Part shown: positions 52,001 through 58,065 of the stretch, in pieces
Layout: each line of letters begins with the position of its first letter
Numbering within the stretch: the stretch's first letter is position 1
From: Acanthaster planci
Lineage: Eukaryota; Echinodermata; Asteroidea; Valvatida; Acanthasteridae
Direction: 5' to 3'
DNA length: 64,000 bases
NCBI RefSeq assembly: GCF_001949145.1
Contig: NW_019091362.1
Coordinates: 6,887,862-6,951,861 of the forward strand
Program-made: the position numbers and the translations under genes
The notes under the pieces: generated by a model
The model's input: the letters and a program-made list of their open reading frames with translations, nothing else
Databases searched by the model: none
What the model was told of the DNA's origin: nothing

Positions 52001-54185
52001 CAACAGGCCTATGTAAAGTCTTGTCAGGAAAGAAGAAACAACTTCATCGTCATTAATGTTTGAATACTTCTCACTGATGACATAGAGAAAAGATCCACGT
52101 GCATGCTGGTAAGAACATCACACCCCTGAGAATGCAGTGTAGCCGGCTGCGTGACGTAGTTTTATTTGCACGGTGAAACGTGTACGTCAGTCACTCTATC
52201 ATACATGTACATTCATGTTCAGAGGAAACTGTGTTGACCTCAAGTGACCTGCCAAGCTTCAATGCAACATTGCGATGGACAGTACGAGATACAGCTCCAG
52301 ACGACACTATACTCTGTTCCATGATGTTGACATCGTAACTTGAGAACCGTTTTTTTTTCCCTTCCTGGCAAAGGTGAATCGAGAGAGAGCAAGGGCAACT
52401 TCTCCCTGCCTAGTCTTTGCCTATCTCTATGGTCTACATAAAGAATAAGACAGAATGGCATTGAAATTTTCAAGTCCCCTGTAAAATTCTCCTAACTGAA
52501 TTGCACTTTACAAGACGGCCCATTCAAACCCCATCAGACAATCCTACCACCACTCTTTCCCTTGAGGAGTAACAAAAGGAGACTCCATCGAATTGATGCA
52601 GGATTACGAAACGAGCGATCGGGTAATTACTGCCCGAAGTAAGCCTTCTTATGTGTGCAAGTCTTGAATGGCTTATAAAGCAGTAACATCTCTCCATTAT
52701 TACAACGTCTATGATATGTAACGATTAGGGGACCAAATTCTCGGCTAACGAAGATTTCCACGTAATGTAGGCCCACACCAAATCCAAAGGTTCTGTACAA
52801 TCCAAACATGTTTCGACACATTTAAGTTCCCTTACTTAGCCCCGTACACAACAAAATCAATTAGTGTAAAGTTTCAACACTCCAAAGTATTAGTGAATAC
52901 AATTTCAAAGACTTTTCGTTCGTCTCAACAGTTTCATGAAATAGTGCGCTACATTTTAAAAACAAAACTCCACACAGTAAACATTTTTCAGAAAATGCCA
53001 GTTGAGCCCAACCCCTTATAATCAACCCACTACAGTGTAATCAGATGATAATTGTACGGTATGTGATTTTTAATCACTTTTTCTGACTTTATATCATCAT
53101 ATTTCTATCCTTCTATCCGTCGGGTTTTAAAAATTAAAAAGTCAATTTTTTACTGACAGCTACGCACGGATTAGCCACAACCCCAACTGGTACAATTTCT
53201 TCCCACAGGCGCAAACAATTTTGTCAATGAAACGCAGCTGCCCGGTTGATGAGATCTGTATTAAGTGTCCTCCAAACTGACACAAATTCAATTAAGATAT
53301 CGGGTCTGGAATTCGGAAACAACCATCATGTCCGCCTGTGCTGGGCATGTCAACATCTGTTTCGAACATTCACTTGCAGACGCAAACACATCATCCAAAG
53401 TTCATGCGCGTACAAGCCTGAATCCTTCCTTACTCGACATCCATGCCTGACGCAAGGTCCCGTCTGACCCTGTCAGTAATCGGGTTGGGCGAATGAAATT
53501 TACGACTGCGATCGTGTGAATTATCAGAATAAACTTGGATTCATTCTGTTTTAGTCCAGTTTTAGACATGATTTCATCATTGATACCCTTTTAATATAAT
53601 TAGGTACATGTTCAAAATATAATTGTTTTAAGATATATACAGCTTCAATGGAACCTGCGATGGCAAGGTTTCGAAATACCACGAAGTTTTGAATTTTGAA
53701 AGTTTGATCAACTTATCAAAAAGCGCATCACCTCTACATAAAATTCCACAAAGTCACAACGTTCTCCATCCAACGACACGCTTGAAAATGTTTAAATTTG
53801 CAGAGCTCCTAAAATTCCATTTGATGACTTCGATTTCAGGACAGACGTCATTACATTTTCCTTCCGATTACCACACAGTTACCTAACTTCGACCCATACT
53901 GTGACGATCGGTTTCTCGGACAACCAAAAACGTGACTGATTACTTCCAACAATTAATGGTGATGTACTACGAGATTATACACTATGAACGGTTACAGAAG
54001 GTGCCAAAGGTTCAAAGGATAACATGTAGCAAGGGATATCGAAGTAAAAGCAAGGCAAGTAAGGACCAGAAAAATTGAAAAGTTAACTCACGGTACGGTA
54101 GTTCTGTCAGCAGCTCCCCAACGGAGACATCCAGACACCCAAGGAGTGATACAAGTATGAGCAATGTACCCCCATCGCTCGCCAT
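945..54185 (-). CDS. VWDE: VWDE orthologue, 21 coding exons, 3' end beyond the window
   Basis: Secreted multidomain protein of the VWDE family. Family members are extracellular or matrix-associated, and vertebrate VWDE has been reported as blastema-enriched during appendage regeneration. Joining 21 exons gives 3910 nt of uninterrupted frame with compatible phases at every junction. Approximate layout by residue: signal peptide 1-23; D8C eight-cysteine domain 33-162 with GWYRF at 67-71; Ig-like domain with C188, W207 and C245; second beta-rich region 273-404; VWD domain 405-591, ending with [14 protein letters not shown] at 554-567; linker with furin-type RVKR at 678-681; EGF 869-896; cysteine-rich linker 901-1051; cadherin/Ig-like domain 1052-1136; EGF repeats from 1137. 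The start is the ATG of the signal-peptide exon, with a TATA box about 150 bp upstream. The family call rests on this domain order and on motifs shared with vertebrate VWDE. The stop codon lies outside the window, so total length is unknown. Confidence 0.93.
1732..1881 (-). CDS. VWDE: VWDE exon 20: thrombospondin-type EGF
   Basis: Residues 1218-1267. [14 protein letters not shown], then [16 protein letters not shown], resembles the EGF repeats of thrombospondins and COMP. Phase 1 at both ends, so it is a symmetric exon that could be skipped without frameshift. Acceptor CTGAAG, donor GTAACG. Confidence 0.92.
2358..2601 (-). CDS. VWDE: VWDE exon 19: two EGF repeats
   Basis: Residues 1137-1217. 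First EGF: CLNGGQC, a Ser/Asp/Thr-rich insertion ([16 protein letters not shown]), then [13 protein letters not shown]. Second [14 protein letters not shown], then [11 protein letters not shown], completed by exon 20. Phase 0 in, phase 1 out, as is usual for EGF exons. Confidence 0.93.
3011..3264 (-). CDS. VWDE: VWDE exon 18: cadherin/Ig-like domain
   Basis: Residues 1052-1136. Begins [19 protein letters not shown], then [20 protein letters not shown], and ends with [16 protein letters not shown]. The A-T-D-P-E-G-x-x-V-x-Y signature marks a cadherin-like or bacterial-Ig-like beta sandwich. Acceptor GCCTTTAG, donor GTAGAT. Confidence 0.9.
3666..3780 (-). CDS. VWDE: VWDE exon 17: cysteine-rich linker
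   Basis: Residues 1014-1051. Shows [20 protein letters not shown], then C-M-Q-C and DEWSPN. The C-x-x-C-x-P-D-x-S spacing and a following W-S-P-N are recurrent in VWDE proteins. Phase 0 in, phase 1 out at GTAACT. Confidence 0.9.
4433..4531 (-). CDS. VWDE: VWDE exon 16: cysteine-rich linker
   Basis: Residues 981-1013: [19 protein letters not shown], then TGSCELK. The V-Y-D-x-x-C-x-x-C motif matches the family. 33 codons, phase 0 at both ends, acceptor CATTTTAG and donor GTAGAG. Upstream in transcription lies a 2.1 kb intron (4532-6618) filled mostly by a DNA transposon. Confidence 0.9.
4679..5955. mobile_element. Non-autonomous DNA transposon with TIRs and 5-bp target duplication
   Basis: Ends are inverted: AATTTTCGGAATATAAG at the left and its complement CTTATATTCCGAAAATT at the right. 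The element is flanked on both sides by ACAAT (4674-4678 and 5956-5960). Subterminal copies of GTATAAGCYGC lie just inside both ends and probably bind the transposase. The 1277 bp interior has no long open frame, so it needs a transposase from elsewhere. The superfamily is not assigned. It sits in VWDE intron 15, between exons 15 and 16. Confidence 0.8.
6619..6720 (-). CDS. VWDE: VWDE exon 15: cysteine-rich linker
   Basis: Residues 947-980: [15 protein letters not shown], then [12 protein letters not shown]. The peptide is too short to stand out by itself. It was found because exons 14 and 16 left a gap in the family pattern, and because of clean signals here (acceptor TGTCTTTCAG, donor GTAAGT). 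Exactly 34 codons in phase 0. Confidence 0.87.
7761..7897 (-). CDS. VWDE: VWDE exon 14: cysteine-rich linker
   Basis: Residues 901-946. Shows [20 protein letters not shown], then [13 protein letters not shown]. The C-D-x-R-x-x-x-C-R-R-V-R-V pattern is characteristic of the VWDE family just after the first EGF unit. Acceptor ACAAAAG, donor GTGAGT. The following intron (6721-7760) holds nothing recognised. Confidence 0.9.
8253..9178 (-). CDS. VWDE: VWDE exon 13: long linker, furin-type site and EGF module
   Basis: Residues 592-900 and by far the largest exon (926 nt). After a cysteine-rich stretch ([20 protein letters not shown]) comes WEPRVKR at 675-681, a furin-type R-x-K-R sequence, followed by a second basic site ITKRF and an acidic/glycine-rich linker ([14 protein letters not shown]). 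A helical four-cysteine region ([26 protein letters not shown]) follows. The exon ends with a compact EGF unit: [12 protein letters not shown], then [12 protein letters not shown]. Phase 2 in, phase 1 out at GTGAGT. Confidence 0.93.
9960..10174 (-). CDS. VWDE: VWDE exon 12: C-terminal part of VWD domain
   Basis: Residues 521-591. [14 protein letters not shown] is the strongest VWD motif in the window (G-L-C-G-x-F-D-G-N-x-x-N-D-F, with calcium-site acidic residues). It is followed by NEFVEQW. Phase 0 in, phase 2 out at GTGAGT. The flanking introns (9179-9959 and 10175-11006) show nothing recognisable. Confidence 0.95.
10175..11006 (-). other. VWDE intron between exons 11 and 12
   Basis: 0.8 kb of AT-rich intron with a poly-A/AAT tract near 10930. 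No feature is supported beyond the splice signals. Confidence 0.6.
11007..11216 (-). CDS. VWDE: VWDE exon 11: VWD domain core
   Basis: Residues 451-520. [12 protein letters not shown], then [21 protein letters not shown]. The closely spaced cysteines (SCNCGF) and the DMC motif are typical of the VWDE version of the domain. Exactly 70 codons, phase 0 at both ends. NGSKIT near the end holds a possible N-glycosylation site. Confidence 0.92.
11430..11493 (-). CDS. VWDE: VWDE exon 10: VWD domain
   Basis: Residues 429-450: [20 protein letters not shown]. It continues the VWD fold, where the F-Y-x-x-G-x-Y-V-L-V segment follows the D-P-H motif. Split codon AA|G restores phase 0 at the exit. Acceptor TTCTCACAG, donor GTATGT. 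Confidence 0.92.
11828..11901 (-). CDS. VWDE: VWDE exon 9: start of VWD domain
   Basis: Residues 405-429. [15 protein letters not shown] is the opening VWD signature, usually G-D-P-H-x-x-T-F-D-G. Here Thr-Glu replaces Gly-Asp. Phase 0 in, phase 2 out, acceptor ATCATAG and donor GTAAGT. Confidence 0.92.
12102..12313 (-). CDS. VWDE: VWDE exon 8: region just before VWD
   Basis: Residues 334-404. Contains [13 protein letters not shown], then a CLEPRC cysteine pair, [13 protein letters not shown] and [13 protein letters not shown], a family-typical run ahead of the VWD domain. I chose the acceptor CCCTCCTCAG at 12314 because its long pyrimidine tract gives the phase 1 entry that exon 7 needs. A stronger-looking CAG 52 nt upstream would give an immediate stop. 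Confidence 0.85.
12816..12999 (-). CDS. VWDE: VWDE exon 7: beta-rich region before VWD
   Basis: Residues 273-333. Reads [17 protein letters not shown], later [20 protein letters not shown] and TTINN. The start of the exon contains a T10C5 homopolymer that is prone to sequencing slippage. The frame is intact as given and matches both neighbouring phases (0 in, 1 out; donor GTACGT). Confidence 0.85.
13370..13459 (-). CDS. VWDE: VWDE exon 6: end of Ig-like domain
   Basis: Residues 243-272, beginning [18 protein letters not shown]245 is the likely partner of C188, and NET is a possible N-glycosylation site. 30 codons, phase 0 at both ends, acceptor TCAACAG and donor GTGAGC. Confidence 0.87.
13460..15488 (-). 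other. VWDE intron between exons 5 and 6
   Basis: 2.0 kb intron. Only short open frames without family resemblance are present. No repeat structure was noticed. Confidence 0.6.
15489..15587 (-). CDS. VWDE: VWDE exon 5: Ig-like domain, middle
   Basis: Residues 210-242, including [19 protein letters not shown] and ending in MGDK. That tail leads into IFCSV of exon 6, like the D-x-Y-x-C signature before the second Ig cysteine. Exactly 33 codons, phase 0 at both ends, acceptor TTTTTCAG and donor GTATGC. The next intron (13460-15488) shows nothing recognisable. Confidence 0.88.
16523..16608. repeat. Imperfect hairpin
   Basis: Arms 16523-16557 and 16572-16608 are inverted copies. The inner 11 bp (TAGTGTGGCAC and GTGCCACACTA) are perfect, and the rest is about 75-80% paired by eye, around a 14-nt loop. 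It lies in the intron between exons 4 and 5. It could be a small MITE or a structured intronic element. Confidence 0.6.
17074..17207 (-). CDS. VWDE: VWDE exon 4: Ig-like domain, N-terminal strands
   Basis: Residues 165-209. LKCTF and GYTVSWYK give the first cysteine (C188) and core tryptophan (W207) of an Ig-like fold. Phase 1 start after TAG, phase 0 end at GTAAAA. The intron that follows (15588-17073) holds an imperfect hairpin at 16523-16608 and nothing else recognised. Confidence 0.88.
21350..21373. repeat. AAT microsatellite
   Basis: Short run of AAT trinucleotides in intron 3. Confidence 0.8.
22793..24380. repeat. Large inverted repeat flanking an assembly gap
   Basis: The left arm 22793-23038 reappears as its reverse complement at 24151-24380. 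For example, TTGACATGCACAGCAACTTG at the left corresponds to CAAGTTGCTGTGCATGTCAA at the right. Similarity is high, with scattered substitutions and small gaps along about 230 bp. The unsequenced block lies between the arms. It may be the terminal repeats of a transposon or an assembly artefact from two haplotypes. Confidence 0.75.
23043..24038. other. Assembly gap (996 N)
   Basis: Unsequenced run of N. Apparent long open frames across it are artefacts. Exons 3 and 4 of VWDE join in phase without it, so no known VWDE sequence needs to be inside. Confidence 1.
25007..25241 (-). CDS. VWDE: VWDE exon 3: second half of D8C domain
   Basis: Residues 87-164. Shows [19 protein letters not shown], a CC pair (QDCCLYSF), VTNC, and [15 protein letters not shown]. 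The CGT-x-APMWL pattern and the closing C-x3-YC match the C-terminal half of D8C domains. Phase 0 start, phase 1 end at GTATGG. Confidence 0.93.
25242..28259 (-). other. VWDE intron 2
   Basis: 3.0 kb intron. On the minus strand it holds an unassigned open frame (26482-26793) whose amphipathic, charged composition looks more coding-like than its neighbours but which I do not recognise. Also present is a poly-C run near 27712. Nothing else is identifiable. Confidence 0.7.
26482..26793 (-). other. Unassigned open frame in VWDE intron 2
   Basis: The minus strand reads [20 protein letters not shown], then [20 protein letters not shown] and [15 protein letters not shown], with balanced charge and helix-like spacing. 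An AG at 26794 could act as an acceptor. I do not recognise a family. It may be a degraded mobile-element fragment or chance. Confidence 0.2.
28260..28423 (-). CDS. VWDE: VWDE exon 2: first half of D8C domain
   Basis: Residues 32-86. Shows [15 protein letters not shown], then [12 protein letters not shown] and MPTEC. This is the hallmark start of the eight-cysteine domain shared by uromodulin, GP2 and VWDE. Starts in phase 1 after TAG and ends in phase 0 at GTGAGT. Confidence 0.92.
28481..28504. repeat. ATT microsatellite
   Basis: Short interrupted ATT run just upstream of VWDE exon 2. Confidence 0.8.
37240..37575 (+). promoter_or_regulatory. CpG-rich CCAAT-box cluster, candidate promoter
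   Basis: Three forward CCAAT boxes (37250, 37345, 37430) and one reverse ATTGG (37307) lie in a CpG-rich patch within AT-rich intron 1. It also contains a TGCGCATGC motif like an NRF1 site near 37538. A plausible plus-strand first exon ends at 37575 with the donor AAG|GTAAAA, after an ATG at 37543. It would be an antisense or nested transcription unit relative to VWDE. No downstream exon was identified. Confidence 0.4.
38096..38336. mobile_element. hAT-like MITE
   Basis: Ends AGGGGCGGATCC and GGAAAATCCGCCCC are inverted. The flanks TGTTACCC (38088-38095) and TGTTATCC (38337-38344) agree at 7 of 8 bases. An 8-bp duplication and CAGGGG-type termini are typical of hAT elements. At 241 bp it cannot encode a transposase. 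The exact boundary is uncertain by one or two bases. Confidence 0.55.
39687..40346. mobile_element. Inverted-repeat (foldback-like) element
   Basis: Arms of about 200 bp face each other: 39687-39925 and 40100-40346. Shared landmarks are CTCCTACAATG at the outer ends, CGTTCACAAGTGCCTTGT, and GAAACTCCACGCTTTCCGTC. The centre contains GCTAGGTCT and its complement. Open frames across it on both strands are by-products of the symmetry. No transposase is present. Confidence 0.7.
41189..41452 (-). other. Unassigned open frame in VWDE intron 1
   Basis: The minus strand reads [20 protein letters not shown], then [20 protein letters not shown] and [11 protein letters not shown]. The composition looks coding, but no family is recognised and no clean splice pair was found. 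It could be a decayed exon or retro-copy. Confidence 0.2.
54092..54185 (-). CDS. VWDE: VWDE exon 1: start codon and signal peptide
   Basis: Encodes [20 protein letters not shown] and then [12 protein letters not shown] hydrophobic core ([12 protein letters not shown]) is followed by a likely signal-peptidase site near G23. The exon ends in phase 1 at a consensus GTGAGT donor. One leftover base joins exon 2 to make Gln-Cys, the first cysteine of the D8C domain. Confidence 0.88.
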
Positions 54186-54329
54186 AGTTACAGCTTCAGC
54201 GAGTCCCTCTCGTCAAGATTGAGTCGTCCTCTGCCAATCAGCAAGGCCCCCTACCGACAACGAAGACCGGGTCGGGTAATAAATGGGAGGAGAGAGGAGA
54301 ACAAGTTGAGGAGACGACTGTACCTCCCA

Positions 54330-54338
54330 CTTATATAA
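54330..54338 (-). promoter_or_regulatory. TATA box of the VWDE gene
   Basis: The minus strand reads TTATATAAG here. This is about 145-150 bp upstream of the VWDE start codon at 54185, so transcription would start near 54305 and leave a 5' UTR of roughly 120 nt. The assignment is by motif and position only; no transcript data are available. Confidence 0.55.
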
Positions 54339-55990
54339 CCCTTCACAGTCTTTCCGACGGCGAACGTTGTGCGATGAAGAAGTAAATAGTTCACGGTCCG
54401 CCTTTTACGTAAGTGAGGAACTCTTCTCCAATTTCCTCTTTTTATTACACTTGATCCTCCAACACTCTGAACTACCAAACTTTCCCCCTCTCTTTTGGCT
54501 GGTTTCCAAGGCTGCAGCGATTTTTTTTCTTACGTCACAAATCAATAAAGGTAGTATTGCCTCTCAAGCTAGCTCCGTCAGTTGTAAGGTTGAAAAAAAA
54601 GGTCTCCTTCGGTGCTGATGTGTTTCGGCGAATTCAGACGGCTGGTTCCACTTCATCAAGTCCTGGCCTAGAAATTACAACAGGGTACACCGGGCACAGC
54701 GTAAATATTGCGGTTTGTTTCTGCGATCGGAAGACCTGCGCTTGACGGGTGAAACTCCGGACAGATTCTCATGCTAGAGTAGGCCCACTGCAGTTGTACC
54801 GTATGCAAGATCACGCGAGGCGTGTTGGGTGAACCCTACTACAGAACCCGTCAATGATAAAACATGCCGGTAGTTCACACGCCTTCAAGACAAGTAGACA
54901 CACTCGACGAGTTTAAGAAACTTTTGATGGAAGAAGCAACGACGGCACATGGATGCAATGAGTGCTTACATGTACAGTGCACAGTCTACAATACATGTGC
55001 AATGTTCAGTCCGCTGGCTTTATAATTTCACGGTATTTGTTGTGTGGGGTTCTAGCTTGGCGAAGCCTTACATAGGGGACTGGAAGGTTAAACACACGCC
55101 TACTCGCTACAATTTTAAATACACTCTCCGGTTAATAGACATACGTTAGCGGAGACAGGTCTCGCTCAGATTAATGTGAATTCGGGTGAAGTCTCACTGA
55201 AGCAGATGTCCAGAAATGCGATAGTAGTCAACTGGTAGACAGGGGAGGTCACCCGGTGTCCTTGTTACGCGGCTATCAAGCAGATGCAGCAACATAAACT
55301 CCGGCTCAGGTTGGCAGCCGACTTGCCTTGAAGAAAATCCCCGCCAACTAACTCTTGCTCCTTCACTCGCTGCACTGCCAGTGCTGGCAACATTTGAAGA
55401 CGACTTAAAGCGGCGCGGTCGCGTGTAGTAACGTTTGCGGGCCTGTGTGTCGATGACCTACTTCCTAAATGCACGCGGAAAGAGATCTTGTGTGGCAGTT
55501 TAACGGGGTTATTATGATGACAAAGAGCCAGTCACTGAGAAACTGAACGATGACTGAAACACACCTCACACAGAGATGAATAAACCTCCCAGGTGCCAAC
55601 AAAAATGTGCAAAGCCAAAGAAAGAAAGCTCGTGAACAGTCAAGCTACCAACCCGTAGCTTGTCCTTTCTTTTATAATAAATATAATGCGAGTTCAGTAA
55701 CTATCCCACCATACGCGCGCGGTGTGATTTTTCATAAACGACCCTCGAGCTCCACGGGTGTAATCACAAGGTGATCTCCGGTGTTTTCATGAAACACCAT
55801 CCCCAATGTTGTCAACGGCGAGTTAAGTAAGTAAACTCAGTGGCTCCCCTTGAGATTCCACCGGTCTGATATCCTCAAGGGGCTGACGCGGCCCACCTGG
55901 ACCCAACACTCTCCGCGGTCAGTCTTCCAACCTGAAGGGGGCAATATCAGCGTGTCCCGCTCGTCGCCCGAAGCAGATGCCGATATGCTG

Positions 55991-56017
55991 GAGATGACGA
56001 TGATGATGATGATGACG
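55991..56017. repeat. GAT microsatellite
   Basis: Run of GATGAT units with one GAC interruption near each end. Confidence 0.8.
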
Positions 56018-57027
56018 GCCTAACAACCAACTAATGCCGTAATCAGCCGTGACCACCACTGGTATTCAGGCGAGCCGAGAAAGTGAAAAAAAGAGGTTCC
56101 CGCATAATAACCGGGTTCTTAATTGAAACTTCCGACACGTAAACTTTCCCTCGATTGCCTGGAGGGGCAACTATAGTGCATAATGCTGGGGTGTAGGTTG
56201 TACATGTACGTGTTTCAGTCCCTTGCTCGGTGATCTAACACGGAAAGGACTCACCAGTGATGCGACACCACCTAAGCTACTGGAAGTTCGTTGGGTTTAT
56301 CTGCTCATGGGCCCATGGCCACCAGGTGATCACGAATGTCAACACGGGGTTGAAAGACCGGCGCGGCTCCTCCTTTGCCTCTCCCGATGCCGACCACCGC
56401 CCGCGGCCTCCGTCCACAGCCCGGGTGTATGTTCTCGGCCTTGGCACAGATAGAAGAAGTCAGAACCCTGCATTTTATCCCGTCTCTTCGGAAATCTTTT
56501 CTTACACTCTGTAACAAGGAGTACAGCTGTAATGGGGGGGGGGGAGTTGGCAGGAGAAAGCGAGCGCTCAAGTGGCACCTAATGCGACCCACTGTGGTAT
56601 AAATACGGCCTCTCGCCTCTGTCTTCGGCTTTAGAGGTGAACAAGAGTATGAATAATGGCATGTATACAGAACACACATCCGCGGTGTAGCATTTCGCAT
56701 TATTGTGCAAACTGCTACAAATGGAATAATACTCGGGATTAAGGGGACTGGTGGCGTGTATACACCGTGCGGGGCATGAGAATGACCACCGGGGGCTGTG
56801 TGACCACCGTGACTTGCTGGACTCCCAGTAATCGGCGTCGCTCTCCCTTCGCTGTCCTCGCCGATGGCGCTACCCAGGAGGAGGTATGGACGGGAGGGGA
56901 GCCGTGAGCCCCCATCTCAACCCCATCAATAATTAAGGAACTCCTAAAAATGCTGGTATTCCCTTCACAATTGCCGTGATTATTGTTTACCGGGGTTGTT
57001 GAACCATAGAGCAAGGACCGGGTTGAA

Positions 57028-57052
57028 CCATGGAGGAATTATTCCTCCATGG
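57028..57052. repeat. Perfect 11-bp palindromic hairpin
   Basis: CCATGGAGGAA and TTCCTCCATGG surround a TTA loop. Copies of GTTGAACCAT occur just outside it on the same strand. Confidence 0.75.
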
Positions 57053-58065
57053 TTGAACCATCCACAAGAACGGTCTGCTTTGATCATGCTTCAGCGGTCA
57101 GACCACAAAAGCCGGGAAGGGGAAGTGTATCCTGTATAAACATGCACGGCAGAATCATGCATGGAGCTATAACAAAGGATAGCTCCGTGGTTGAATATTA
57201 ACAATTTAGCCAGAAAACTTCAGGATTTTGCAACATATCCTTCGCAGAAGTGCAAACAGATTATATGGCAAACTGAAAGAATACATGTACTTCAATTTTG
57301 GGGGTGGGGTCAGTCTGGTCCGTAGCCCTATGGTCTGGTCTTTCCCTCCTTCGTGGTCTCTATATGGGGGGCATGGGGGTATAATTCGTCATACAGGGAC
57401 AGATTTAGATTTGGTTCAAAGGGTCAACAGGCATCTGCCTTCTGAACATTTCCAAAATCCTAAGTGAGGCGACCCAAAGTAGGAACTGAGCATCTCAAAC
57501 GGGTATTAGTAAAACTCAAGGGGGCACATGGAGTTGCCCACATTTTTCAAGGGGTCCCGATAGCATCACGAAGTTCTAGATTTCAAACGGGGCACCCGTG
57601 AGCACGGACTTCCGCTAATGGGGGGGGGCAGAGTTACGCCACTGTCGGTAGGTTTGTCGGTGAATCAGTTCGAAGTACGGCACTTTAAGTAAGGGCCTTT
57701 GATGCGCATTAACTCCTCCTAATGCGTATTGCGTACTCGACAATAGAGGGCGTGCCAGTCAGATCAACGCCGGCAAACCCCAATCGATAGCTGTAATTAA
57801 TTGAATCCCAACATCCTGAAGTTGATCGCGTCACAGTCTTGAATTGATGTAGCTGGGGGTCAGTGACCTTTTCTGAGACGTCTAAAGGTTGTCTCGTGAT
57901 TTCTCACACGTTTCCTGATCCTTAAATAAAATGTTGGCTACGATTTGGCTTGCGGAATCAACAATTAGGCCTACCTTTCAAGACATCACTTGTACTTCGT
58001 AACCGTTTACAGCAAGTTTGCATTTCGGGTTTTCTTTTGTTAAAATATTCTCTTATTATTGAGCG

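Larger units (their letters stand above)
28424..54091 (-). other. VWDE intron 1 (25.7 kb)
   Basis: Very long first intron, flanked by GTGAGT and CTACGTAG. It contains a CCAAT/CpG-rich promoter-like segment (37240-37575), a hAT-like MITE (38096-38336), an inverted-repeat element (39687-40346), an ATT microsatellite, many TAGGCCTA-like palindromes and some short homopolymers. No recognisable protein-coding exon was found on either strand. The short open frames look random, apart from an unassigned frame at 41189-41452. A nested non-coding or rapidly evolving gene cannot be excluded. Confidence 0.8.
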
